Below, piece by piece: positions 55,313-64,000 of a stretch of 64,000 bases of DNA. The notes below the pieces were generated by a model, which had not been told where the DNA came from, ran no database searches, and worked only from the letters and a program-made list of their open reading frames with translations. This stretch comes from Halichoerus grypus (Eukaryota; Chordata; Mammalia; Carnivora; Phocidae), in assembly GCF_964656455.1 (NCBI RefSeq), contig NC_135726.1:32827930-32891929 (forward strand), read 5' to 3'. Each line of letters begins with the position of its first letter. The first letter of the stretch is position 1. The position numbers were made by a program, and so were the translations under genes.

Positions 55313-57470
55313 TCTGCACTCACTGAGCTCTACTAGAGCCCAGGCTCTGGATGTCAGGACCCAGATCTCCAGGTGTCATGGGTCCCTGGGCCACCTCCTC
55401 ACCCCCGCGTCTGTCTTCCTCACTGATATGCGGCGAGGATTCAGTGTTGAGGGCTGGATCCCCAAAATGAACATCGCGGCAGCTGGGAGCTCATGCTCGC
55501 CTGGCCCAGCGTGAGCCTGAGCCCCAGGCCCGGGATGCAGCTCAGGCCCGGCGCCGCTGGAAATCTGACTGAAGGCCCGGTGGAGGGAAGCAGGGGGGGA
55601 AATTGCTCCGTGGGCTGGCTTTTTACAGCACTTACAGGCAAGCGGGCCTTGGGGGATAATGTGCCAACAATGAAGGGTGCTCAGAGCACAGAACAGGAGG
55701 GACTGTGTGTCTGCCTCCAGTTTCCACCCCTCGATCTTGCCGAAGCTGCCTGGCCCCCTCCCTGCTCTTTCCTTTTTAACACCACCTTTTGCTGGGTTGG
55801 GGCACCTTTTAGAAGCAGCGGGGTTTCCCCTGGAGCCGTGCAGTGGCTGTGGTCCGGCCAGTTTCCGAGGCCTGGTTTCCATTTGCTGAGAGCTCCTTCC
55901 CGCAGACGGCACCCCACCCACCCCACCCAGGGGCCTCTGAGGGGCTGTCCCCCACCCTGTCCTGGCAGCCCCGGAGCATCTCTCTGTGTTCCTTCTTTAA
56001 CCCTGACCTCGGGGACAAGCAGGGGAGCAGTGCCGTCCCAGGCCCCCCTCTCCGCAAGAATCCCAGAGCTGGGGGGCGGGGGGAGTCAGAGCTTCCCGGG
56101 CGCCCCTGGGGCCTGGGGCCCTCAACTGGGTCAACATCTGGCTGAGTGGCCGAGCCTTTGGCCTCCTCTGCCTCCTCCTCCCCACCCTCCCCGAGGCCCT
56201 TCCTCTCCCCACTTGCTGGATGCTCCGCCAAGCGCCGCGGCGGGAGCAGCACACTCTCGACCCATCCTCTCCCGGCTGAGGCCGAGGGTGGGGATGCGTC
56301 CTGGGGCTGAGGTCACCGGTGGGGCAGTGGGAAGTGCCTCTCCAGCCTCGACCGCCCCGCTGCTGGGTGCCGGGAACAAGGGCATCGACCGACTTGTCCT
56401 GGGGTGCCCTGGTGAGCAGGGGGAGAGGTAAGCGGAGGGGCGGGGTTGGAGGGGAAGAATGAATAAAACAGGCCAGTTGGTGTCTGCGCTGACCGCCAAG
56501 AGTCCCATTAGAGGATCCAGCTCGTTGGGAAGCGGAATGTTCGCTCAGAGTGGAATCTAACCCAGAAGGAAGGAAACTGTTTTCCTGGAGTTGGGAGAGG
56601 AGAAGTGAGGGCCTAGGAGGCATTTGGTGGTGGTGGCGGTGGGGGGGTCAGATCCATGTGGGGGTGGGGGGCTCCTTGGGGAGTACCCTGACTTCTGGGT
56701 CTGGCGCTGCTCTTCTCTCAGTGCCCCCTCCCCCCAGATCGGGGGCCTCGTGGCCTGTCTCCTGTGAAGAGGCCTGGCTTATATCTCTCATGATGGTCTG
56801 TGTGCCCCTTGGGCTGGTGTGACCCTGAGCGTCTGCTGGCCCCTAGGCGCCTTGGCTCCCCCCACTCCAACCCTCACGTCTCCCCCCTCTTCTCTTGCAC
56901 CGTAGTTTCTGGCCGGGAGCGGGGAGGCTGCCGGAGTGCTGGCTTCTGGGCCCAACCTTGCCACCCACAAAGCCAGCGTGGCCCCGAGCCATCACCTCCC
57001 AGGCTCGGGTCTCCTCTCCAATACAGGGATGACATGCCAAGAGTGCAGGGAGACGGGCCTCTGGACCGTGGATCACCAGACCATGACTCCTGATGGATTC
57101 GGGGGGCCCCGTGGGGTGGGGGGGCCTCGGCGGTAAGCGGGTGTGTGTCGAGGCCAGCCGCTTGTTCTCCTCGGGAAGGAACTGGTGAGTTTCTTTCTGT
57201 TTATGTCGTAACCAGGCTACCGAGGTGGCAAACGGGTTCTGCAGTTACACAGCGTTCCAGAAGCAAATTGATAGGATAACATGTTATTATTGGCTACTGG
57301 GTTAATAGCTATTTTGGCAGGAGTACCAATCCTGCGTGGTGTTGCTGGCACGGGTGTGAGAATGGCGCCGTGGGCTAGAGGGGAACGGTGGGTGCGTTTT
57401 GCACCGGGCGGCAGACTGGGGAGGACCCCGGGGACAGTGCCTTCTTGGAGGATGCTCAGCCCCGATTAGC
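55313..57470. other. GC-rich intronic block with the longest open frame
   Basis: A 312-codon frame at 55493-56431 (+) is the longest in the window. Its peptide is rich in Pro, Gly, Ser and Ala, the opposite strand is also open for long stretches, and no domain is seen. It is read as chance in stop-poor GC-rich DNA. No transposon is recognised in this 2 kb. Confidence 0.45.
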
Positions 57471-57473
57471 TGT

Positions 57474-57560
57474 TGCCGAAACCAGGATCAGAGAGGTTGA
57501 GAGACCCGCATCAGGTCGCACAGTGAGTCGATGTGGGGTTGGATGTGAGGTCCCCGTGGG
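57474..57560 (-). repeat. MIR fragment (antisense)
   Basis: Core 'gatcagagaggttgagagac' and 'catcaggtcgcacagtgagt'. Confidence 0.65.
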
Positions 57561-57684
57561 AATGAATAGCTTGGCCAGTGATCTCTGAGGGCAGGACAAG
57601 TGCCCTCACTCTGAGCATCATGTTGGCATCTCGGAAAATAGAGATTTGGAACGTACCCAAGTTAGCCTGCTCGAGCTTCAGGGC

Positions 57685-58008
57685 GTTTTGCTCCTGCTCG
57701 TCCCCCTGCCTGGAAGGCTCTTCCTCCAGATTCCCCCTTGGCTTGCTTCCTTGCTTGCTTCAGCTCTCTGCTCAGGTATCACCTTGTCACCTGTCCAGAG
57801 CGGCACCTCAGCCATCCCGTTCCACGGTTCTTCATAGTGCTGCCCGACTTCTTATAGATGATTTATGGCTTCAGGACCAGCTCCTCTCGTTACCCTGTAG
57901 GCTCTCTGAGGGCAAGGACTTTGCTTTGCTTACGACCCTGTCCCAGAGCCTGGAACTGGGCTGGTAGAATGGGCACTTGGTAATACTTGTTGCAGGAATA
58001 AGCAAATG
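57685..58008 (+). repeat. L2 LINE 3' fragment
   Basis: Reads 'gcgttttgctcctgctcgtc', 'tgcctggaaggctcttcctc', 'ctctctgagggcaaggactt' and 'tacttgttgcaggaataagc'; a good L2 3' UTR match in order. Confidence 0.8.
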
Positions 58009-58525
58009 TAAATTGCAATGTCATTTAAAACAATGGCTGCCATGTAACAGATGACTCTCTCTCTCTCCTCTTGGAGGACAGTGGGTGTTGGGGGATCCTG
58101 TTATTCCTGTCCCCAAGAGGTGGTCAGCAGCTCCTCCCTTAGGATTCATGTTGACAATTTTTTCTTGCTAAGGAAGCGTAGAAGGGAATGAGTTCCCCAC
58201 TACCAGAAGGGACCCTACCTTTCTTGCAGAGGGGACTTCGGTCCCGGGTGCAGAGGCGGATCGTGTCCCCTTGAAGGCTTTTCTATTTATGGGCTTTGTG
58301 ATGGGCTCAGTGGTAAGATGGGGTGGTGGGGGGGGGTCGGCTCTATCACATGACATTAGTAGCTTTTGTTCCAGACCTGGGGAATGGTGGTGTGAGGACA
58401 TGGGAAATTAAGGATACTCATGGGAAGGGCAGACTGGGAGTGGGACTGGTGAGCCCTGCACTGAACCAGGGGTCTTCCTAGTGACCTTTGCTCTTGATGC
58501 CCCAGGTCTGGAAGTAACACGCAGT
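58009..58525. other. Unique intronic sequence
   Basis: No recognised element. Confidence 0.35.
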
Positions 58526-58529
58526 GATA

Positions 58530-58712
58530 TGTTCATTGACTATTTCCCGTGTACCTGGTGCTGGGCCAAAGTGCTTAACCTGGAGTATCCAACCTAATCC
58601 TCACCACAGCCAGAGGAGGCTGAGAGAAGTTCAGGACCATGTCTGAGGTCATACAGCTGGTCAGTGGTGGAGTTGAGATGTGAACCCAGGCTCTTTTGGT
58701 TCTAGAGCATTC
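58530..58712 (-). repeat. MIR (antisense)
   Basis: Contains 'gtgtacctggtgctgggcca', 'aagtgcttaacctggagtat', 'aggtcatacagctggtcagt' and 'gatgtgaacccaggctcttt'. Confidence 0.85.
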
Positions 58713-58732
58713 CTGGACATGGTCCTGATGCT

Positions 58733-58860
58733 CCTAGAATGTAAGCTCCATGGAGTACGGCTTTGCTGGGTGTGTTTGCTGTCCCAGCTTGTGGAGAGAG
58801 CCCGGCACAGAGTAGGTGCTCAGGAAATATTTGGATTGAATGAATGAATGAATGAATGCA
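58733..58860 (+). repeat. L2 tail with (GAAT)n end
   Basis: Has 'ctagaatgtaagctccatgg', 'gagcccggcacagagtaggt', 'gctcaggaaatatttgg' and a GAAT run at 58837-58858 that has expanded from the normal L2 terminus. Confidence 0.85.
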
Positions 58861-59735
58861 AGGAGTTTCCTAAGATGAATGGGGCGCAATCACTTACAAC
58901 TGTTGGCCCCTTTGGGCAGGAGCAAAGGAGAAATCCAGGGCAATGGTGGCTGGGAAGGGGTGATACCCACATGGGCTTGGCTGGTCTGACTTCCTCCCAG
59001 AAGAATTTACGAGGGCGCCTGCTTGGCTGTGAGTTCCTAGTGGGAGGGCACACTTGTTTGTGGGTGCTGGGTGGTTAGTGGGAAGGTCTTGGAGGTCCCT
59101 GGTACGGAAGACATGCATGCACACTCATGCACGTGTGGGTATGTGTGTGGATTCCTGCGTGCACACATACCCCCTCACACCCAGCCTCAGCCTCCAATGT
59201 GTTGTGTGGAAAGAGGCAACCATTGGAGGGGTTTTATCGGACAAAAAATCACCCCCTCCCAATCACATTGCTGAGTCTGTACCTTTAAGAACATGGAATC
59301 TCAGCCTTATTAAATCTAGCCATTTGTTCTGCTCTGGTCTGGTCTATTTAAGAAGGCCCACCACCCCAATTCTTCCCTTCCCTCTACTCTTGGGGTCTCC
59401 TTTGTTTTAATGCCCTTTCTTCAGAGATTCAGGCTGAGGCAGGGTAGCTGAGCTCTGCCTCCATCCCTGCACCCCCCAGCCCTCCCCATACCTTGCTCTC
59501 TCCCCAGTTCCAAGAGGTTCTTTCAAATTAAAGAATGACCGATGTGTGCTGCACTGAAGACTGGACTAATTGCGTTCTGCCACCGTGTGCAGAAGCCCTG
59601 GGGACCTCGGTCACACTGGACAGGCTCTGCAGGGGCAGCCCCTCCGGGCGAGGTGGCCAGGCTAGTGGCTTCCAGCTGGAACCTTTACCCCACCAGCCCC
59701 TGGCTTCCACCTGACAGGAGCCTCCTGGTGTGATT
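58861..59735. other. Unique intronic sequence
   Basis: A short CA/TG-rich stretch lies near 59110-59170. No exon or transposon is recognised. Confidence 0.4.
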
Positions 59736-59756
59736 CTTGGTACCTTCTAAGTCTTC

Positions 59757-59771
59757 TTCTTTTTTAAGATT

Positions 59772-59802
<31 letters not shown>

Positions 59803-59964
59803 GAAAGTGGGGTGGGGAGGGGCAGAGGGAGAGGGAGGAGAGAGAATCCCAAGCAGACTCCATGCTGAGTGTGGAGCCCAACGTGGGGCTCAATCTCACG
59901 ACCCTTAGATGGTGACCTGAGCCAAAATCAAGAGTCGGACGCGACTGAGCCACCCAGGCGCCCC
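59757..59964 (-). mobile_element. SINEC (can-SINE), antisense, with (TTTA)n tail
   Basis: The head 'ccacccaggcgcccc' ends at 59964, the body has 'gtgacctgagccaaaatcaa', and the tail is an expanded (TTTA)n at 59771-59802. Possible target-site duplications (about 59736-59752 and 59966-59982) are imperfect. Confidence 0.94.
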
Positions 59965-59997
59965 TCCTTGCACCTTCTTTGTGATTAGTTTTGTCAT

Positions 59998-60040
59998 TCA
60001 TCCATCCATCTGTCCATCCATCCCTCCGTCTGTCCATCGT
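59998..60040. repeat. (TCCA)n-like short tandem repeat
   Basis: Imperfect TCCA/TCTG steps just after the SINE, followed by a weak copy of the unassigned ancient repeat ('gttaccaagtgcttcttcta') up to about 60200. Confidence 0.7.
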
Positions 60041-60660
60041 TCATTTACTCACGCCATGGTTACCAAGTGCTTCTTCTAGGCCAAGACCTGGAACGCACTC
60101 TTTCATCCATTCATTCATTCTTCAGTCATCCAGCAGATAGTTGTCACCAGGTACCTTGTGGGGGCTCCCAGGGATCCAGGAATGTGAGGCTTTTTGTCTC
60201 CAGGCAGTTCTAAGCCAAGAGCACCTGTGGGGAAGCCCTCATAACATCCTCGGAAGATGAACAATGGTGTGAGAGGTGCTGTTCAGGTGTAGTGCGGGGT
60301 GGAGGAGTAAGGAGATCAGCCCAGTCGTAGCCTGCATCCAGCAGGGTGACCTGGCTGAAACTCTTGTCATTGGTTCATTCCCTCACGGGACCTACTCTGT
60401 GCCTGGCACTGAGGTGAGCTTGTACCCAGCCCTGCTGGGGACAGTGGCTCCTGGTGGGCAATGGACCTCGCCTTACCCTCAGGGATGCCCTTCACCTGAG
60501 CTGGGCGGGGGGCAGTGTCCCCCTTTCTGGGTGCCCCTGGGAGGAGGATGTCAACGCCTACAGAGTGATGCGTCGTGTGCAGGATCCTGGGTGACTGATC
60601 ACTTTCCAACAGGGGAGTCTCTCTCAGTTTATACTGCTGTATTATGTCAATCTTCTCAGA
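60041..60660. other. Intronic sequence with ancient repeat traces
   Basis: Near 60370-60450 'tcactccctcac...actctgtgcctggcac' type text again suggests the unassigned repeat. No exon is supported. Confidence 0.35.
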
Positions 60661-60663
60661 CTC

Positions 60664-60714
60664 CGTGTGTGTGCGTGTGTGCGTGTGTGTGTGTGTGTGT
60701 GTGTGGTGGTGGTG
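60664..60714. repeat. (TG)n microsatellite
   Basis: TG run with two CG interruptions at the left, ending in GGTGGTGGTGGG. Confidence 0.95.
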
Positions 60715-60879
60715 GGATTCCCATAAATCCAACGATGAGACTGATGAATCAGGCAGCTAGATCCTGCTGGCTCGGCAGGATTCTGCCTTGGGGCAAGTCC
60801 CCTCCTCAGACGTCAAGGGCCTCAGTGTCCCCACATGCACAGTGAGTGGTTCACTGGGCAAGGTCTGAGGTCTGTTTTA

Positions 60880-61050
60880 GCAGTCTGAGCCTCAGTTCCC
60901 TCATCCCTAAAATGCATCTAGTGAAAGGATTATATGTGGTTTAAATGCATTAACACAAGCAAAACATTTATGACCAACAATTTAACTAACTCAATAATTG
61001 ACATAAAAATTAGCATGGCATATAGTAAGTGCTCAGTAAATGTAGTTTAT
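60880..61050 (+). repeat. MIR fragment (sense), AT-rich
   Basis: Starts 'cagtctgagcctcagttccc' and 'tcatccctaaaatgcatcta', and ends 'gcatggcatatagtaagtgc' and 'tcagtaaatgtagttta', the MIR 3' end. The middle carries an AT-rich insertion. Confidence 0.8.
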
Positions 61051-61902
61051 GATGATGATCTTCAAGTCTATGGATGAGAGTAGGCACAGCGTGGGGCCCG
61101 AGAAAGGCCTGGTTCCTGCATGAGGAGGTGGTGGCCCATTTGGTTTGAGAAAGCAGAGGTAGGGGGCAGGGGACTGTGCAGGGGCACCTAGAGAAGGGTC
61201 AGTGAGGCTGAGAAAGGACCAGGGGACTACCCACCCCAGTCGTGATGTCTAGGACGTCAGCGGCTCTGTCCACCCTTGGAAATCCAGTGGGGGATCTCCC
61301 CTAGGCCACAGCCACCTCTGGGGGGATGCCAGCCCTGCGACTGCGGGGGGGCTCCTCCTTCTCACTGTGGTCCTGGGCCAGGTGGCCACCTCCCCTCGGC
61401 TGCCCTTCTGGAGCCTTCCCCGGGGCCTGACGGCTTGCTTTAATCTCCTTCCCACCACAGGCAGGGCTGGGGCAGCCTTCAGTCATTGAGGCTCGATAGC
61501 TCGGTAACAAAGCCCAGGATGGCAATTTTTCTGGAGGCTGAAACATGAAAATCCAGGGAAAATTGAAATTCTCTCTGCTGAGTCGTAGATGTGGATGAGT
61601 ATAAAGGGTGAGTGGGACCCACAGGGTGGCTGTGTTGCTGGCAGAAGTACATCAGCGAGAGTCCTAGGGCTCTCCCCTCCCCGCGGGGCTCAGGCCACTT
61701 CCTCCCCCGGCCTGCATCTCTGGCCAGGCGCTGTGCTGGGCACACACGGCCCGGAAGCCGTCCGAGGCTCACAGCCTGCAGGGGAGGGATGGACACACAG
61801 CGCTGCAGTCCCATGGGAAGTGTGGGCTTCGGCAGGGGCGCCACGGTGAGGACCCAGGCCCCTCTCAGGGATACACAGCCAGATGTCAGGTGGTTCAAGC
61901 AA
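61051..61902. other. Unique intronic sequence
   Basis: Mixed composition, open frames on both strands without domains, no recognised transposon. Confidence 0.35.
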
Positions 61903-61903
61903 C

Positions 61904-62050
61904 TTTTTTTTTTTTTTTTTTTTAGTAATTATGTTTATTTTGATGGACGTTACCAAAACATCATACCCATGATTTCATCAAGACAGTTATTTGGGATTAC
62001 GCACGGGAAGGTAGTATGCTCAGGTCCAAGGCAAGTGAAAGGCAAAGCTG
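61904..62050 (-). pseudogene. Possible 3' retrocopy fragment with poly-A
   Basis: Read on the minus strand, about 110-130 bases of unique text end in AATAAA (61934-61939 in complement), ten further bases, then a 20-base A-run (T-run at 61904-61923). That is the layout of a reverse-transcribed mRNA 3' end. I do not recognise the source transcript. Target-site duplications are not convincing, so the 5' limit is uncertain. Confidence 0.4.
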
Positions 62051-62950
62051 AGTAATAGTGCCAGGCACAGGTCTTGAAGGGGGCCTCTCGGTGACCTGAG
62101 CCTGGCAAGCTTGCCCTGGCGAGGGGCTGGACAGACTCAGCTTCTGGGGGCGGTGCCACCCCCTCGGGCAAGCGTCACAGAATGCAGAGCCTGAGGCCAG
62201 GACTTGGGGGCAGGTTCTGTGATTGGGAGGTGCTCCCAGGAGGCAGTCGGGAGGGGCGGAGAGAGGGAGGCGGGGAAGGGGGAAAGGTCCGGGTCACTGC
62301 TCGGACCCCAGGCTCGCATCCGCTGGGATCTCCACGCATGTGCCAGATGCCCCTGGCTCGGTCCCCCTTCGGTTGAGGGCCACACCGGGTGGGGGGGCAT
62401 TAGCTCCCTGCCCCTGGGCTGAGCGGGAGTGAGCAGATTGAGGTCTGGGGCTCTAATCAGCCACTGAGCTGCGGAGGCGACTGGGGTACCAGCGGCCCTG
62501 TCGTCCCCCCAGCCCTCCCGCGTCCTCCCTCTGTAAAATGGAGCCAAGCTCCTGACTGTCTCACGGACTTGCCGAGAGGGTAGCTGGTACCTGTGGGTAC
62601 AAAGAGAGCAAGTGCTTTGGGGTGGGGGGGGCTCTGTCCTCCCAGATGCCGGGAGGCCCCTCACTTTTCCCTTGCTGGGGGCTGGCCCCTCCAGCTGGGC
62701 CTCGACGGATCTGACGGAGCTTCAGCAGCAGGTCTGCGCCTCCAGGTTGGACCATGTGCGCACCCTGTCCGTGCTGGTGTCTGGGCTGAGAATGCGGACA
62801 CGGCCCAGACATCCTCTGGGAATTCTTGGCTGGGCAACCAGCCTGGGCTCTGTGTGAAGCCGTATCCATGGGGGCAATGTTCGTGCTCCCGAGCCGGGGT
62901 CACCCACTCTGTTTCTGTCCCACAGGTAGGATGACTCACGGACATGCATC
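62051..62950. other. Unique intronic sequence, GC-rich
   Basis: CpG appear at 62160-62340. Frames open on both strands, and no motif or repeat is recognised. Confidence 0.35.
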
Positions 62951-62952
62951 CC

Positions 62953-63170
62953 ACCGTGCTAAGAGCACAGACGCTGAGGTCAGGTGAGCCATATTCAAAG
63001 CCCAGCTCGGCTGTATCTGACCTGTAAGACCCTGGACATGTCAGTCTCTGCCAGCCTCGGTTTTCCCATCTGCAAAATGGGTTTGACAGTGATGACTTGT
63101 CAGACTTTGTGAATATTAAACGAGACAACATGTGGCATGGAGCAAATACTCAAGAAATATTTAGCACATA
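62953..63170 (+). repeat. Nearly full-length MIR (sense)
   Basis: Starts 'ccgtgctaagagcacagacg', continues 'ctcggttttcccatctgcaa' and 'aatgggtttgacagtgatga', and ends 'caaatactcaagaaatattt'. Confidence 0.9.
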
Positions 63171-63254
63171 ACATATGTCATTTATTATCCAATTTTATAT
63201 GCACATGTAGCATATATGTCCATACATAAGATACAACATAACCTATTAATTATT

Positions 63255-63464
63255 ATTATTATTATTATTATTATTTTTTAAAGATTTTATTTATTTGACA
63301 GAGAGAAAGACAGCGAGAGAGGGAACACAAGCAGGGGGAGTGGGAGAGGGAGAAGCAGGCTTCCCGCTGAGCGGGGAGCCCGACGCGGGGCTCGATCCCA
63401 GGACCCTGGGTTCATGACCTGAGCCGAAGGCAGACGCTTAAGGACTGAGCCACCCAGGCGCCCC
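63255..63464 (-). mobile_element. SINEC (can-SINE), antisense, with (TTA)n tail
   Basis: The head 'gccacccaggcgccc' lies at its right end, the body has 'gggttcatgacctgagccga', and the tail grades into (TTA)n at 63250-63273. Exact 13-base target-site duplications CCTATTAATTATT flank it (63242-63254 and 63465-63477), indicating a recent insertion. Confidence 0.97.
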
Positions 63465-63477
63465 CCTATTAATTATT

Positions 63478-64000
63478 TTTCAATGTCTTCTCTAAGCTCC
63501 GAGTTCTCGGTTAGAGGCACCACGTGGTTTTCTCTGATACTGGCTTTTGTGAAAATTGTAATTGGAATTTGGTCATCTGTTCATTTGCTTGCTCATTCTT
63601 TACCTTCACTGAGCCCTTCCTGTGTCCACACCTCCAGGGCGAAAGTCGCATATACCAGCTGCATTCTGTAGAGGAGACAAGGGGAACCCAACTCTACAGT
63701 GCCCAGGATTTTCCCAAGGTCCCACAGCAGCAGGGGGCTGGAAGCAGCCCCAGAACTAGGGTGCTGGTCCAGCGCTGGTCCAGCCCGCTGTGAGGAGCCC
63801 TGGGCCAGTCTCCTGGGTCTGCTGCCTGTGGCCAGCCAGACCTGGAGGGGATGGTGGCAGCCCCTGTGTGGTGAGTTCTGATTCTCTCAGGGGCCCTCCT
63901 CAGGGAGCACTGAACTGCAGAGGCCTCCTGAACCTGACTCAGGCCCCGCCCACATGCCCCGACCGTGACCTCCCCCTGGCACCTGCCCTGGTTGCTGTGA
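63478..64000. other. Intronic sequence to the window edge
   Basis: Near 63585-63740 weak ancient-repeat text occurs ('tgagcccttcctgtgtccac', 'aaggtcccacagcagcaggg'). No exon is supported before the edge. Confidence 0.35.

Larger units (their letters stand above)
1081..64000 (+). other. Very long ZNF423 intron (5' and middle part)
   Basis: Everything after the exon is interpreted as one intron. The next coding exon of ZNF423 is a single large exon of roughly 2 kb or more holding most of the zinc fingers. No long open frame with repeated CxxC...HxxxH fingers occurs on the plus strand anywhere downstream. The longest open frames are low-complexity or lie in simple repeats. In other mammals this gene spans several hundred kilobases with very long introns, which fits (family knowledge). 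The intron continues past the right edge. Confidence 0.8.

Noticed and set aside
1..64000. Endogenous retrovirus or LTR pair
   Set aside because: No pair of long direct repeats, primer-binding site or retroviral gene text was seen.

Overview
This is vertebrate, almost certainly carnivoran mammal, nuclear DNA. The best evidence is eight copies of the tRNA-Lys-derived can-SINE (SINEC) family, most with target-site duplications. Old mammalian L2, MIR, MER5-type and L1 fossils fill in the background. There is no bacterial, phage, CRISPR or operon structure.

The only coding sequence I can support is one internal exon at 880-1080 (+). It encodes the acidic linker and first zinc finger of ZNF423 (OAZ / Zfp423), a nuclear multi-zinc-finger factor that works with SMAD and EBF proteins. 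It has a good acceptor and donor and is phase 1 on both sides, so it is 67 codons long and skippable in frame. Bases 1-879 are the end of the preceding intron. Bases 1081-64000 are read as the following very long intron, because the large zinc-finger exon expected next does not appear anywhere downstream.

Layout: 1-7 kb is mostly unique intron with one SINE and L2/MIR remnants. 7.2-9.2 kb holds an L1 ORF2 fossil with a SINE nested in it, and a further SINE. 10-18 kb has several simple repeats and ends in a striking ~530 bp pentanucleotide (CCCAT/CCCAC) array next to an L1-like fragment. 18.9-23.3 kb is dense in DNA-transposon, L2 and unassigned ancient repeats. 24.8-29.7 kb and 36.5-38.5 kb are poor in recent repeats and carry AT-rich blocks, palindromes, a consensus CRE and CpG-rich patches; these are the best candidates for developmental enhancers of ZNF423. 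39-49 kb contains an unassigned ancient repeat, a homopurine tract, short tandem duplications and a ~390 bp CAAC/CAGC tetranucleotide array. 49-64 kb is rich in MIR and L2 fragments, with two SINEs and a possible 3' retrocopy fragment.

Functionally the window is one exon of a transcription-factor gene plus what is probably regulatory intron. No second gene, in either orientation, is convincingly visible. Repeat family names come from recognising consensus motifs by eye, and boundaries are approximate unless a target-site duplication is given.
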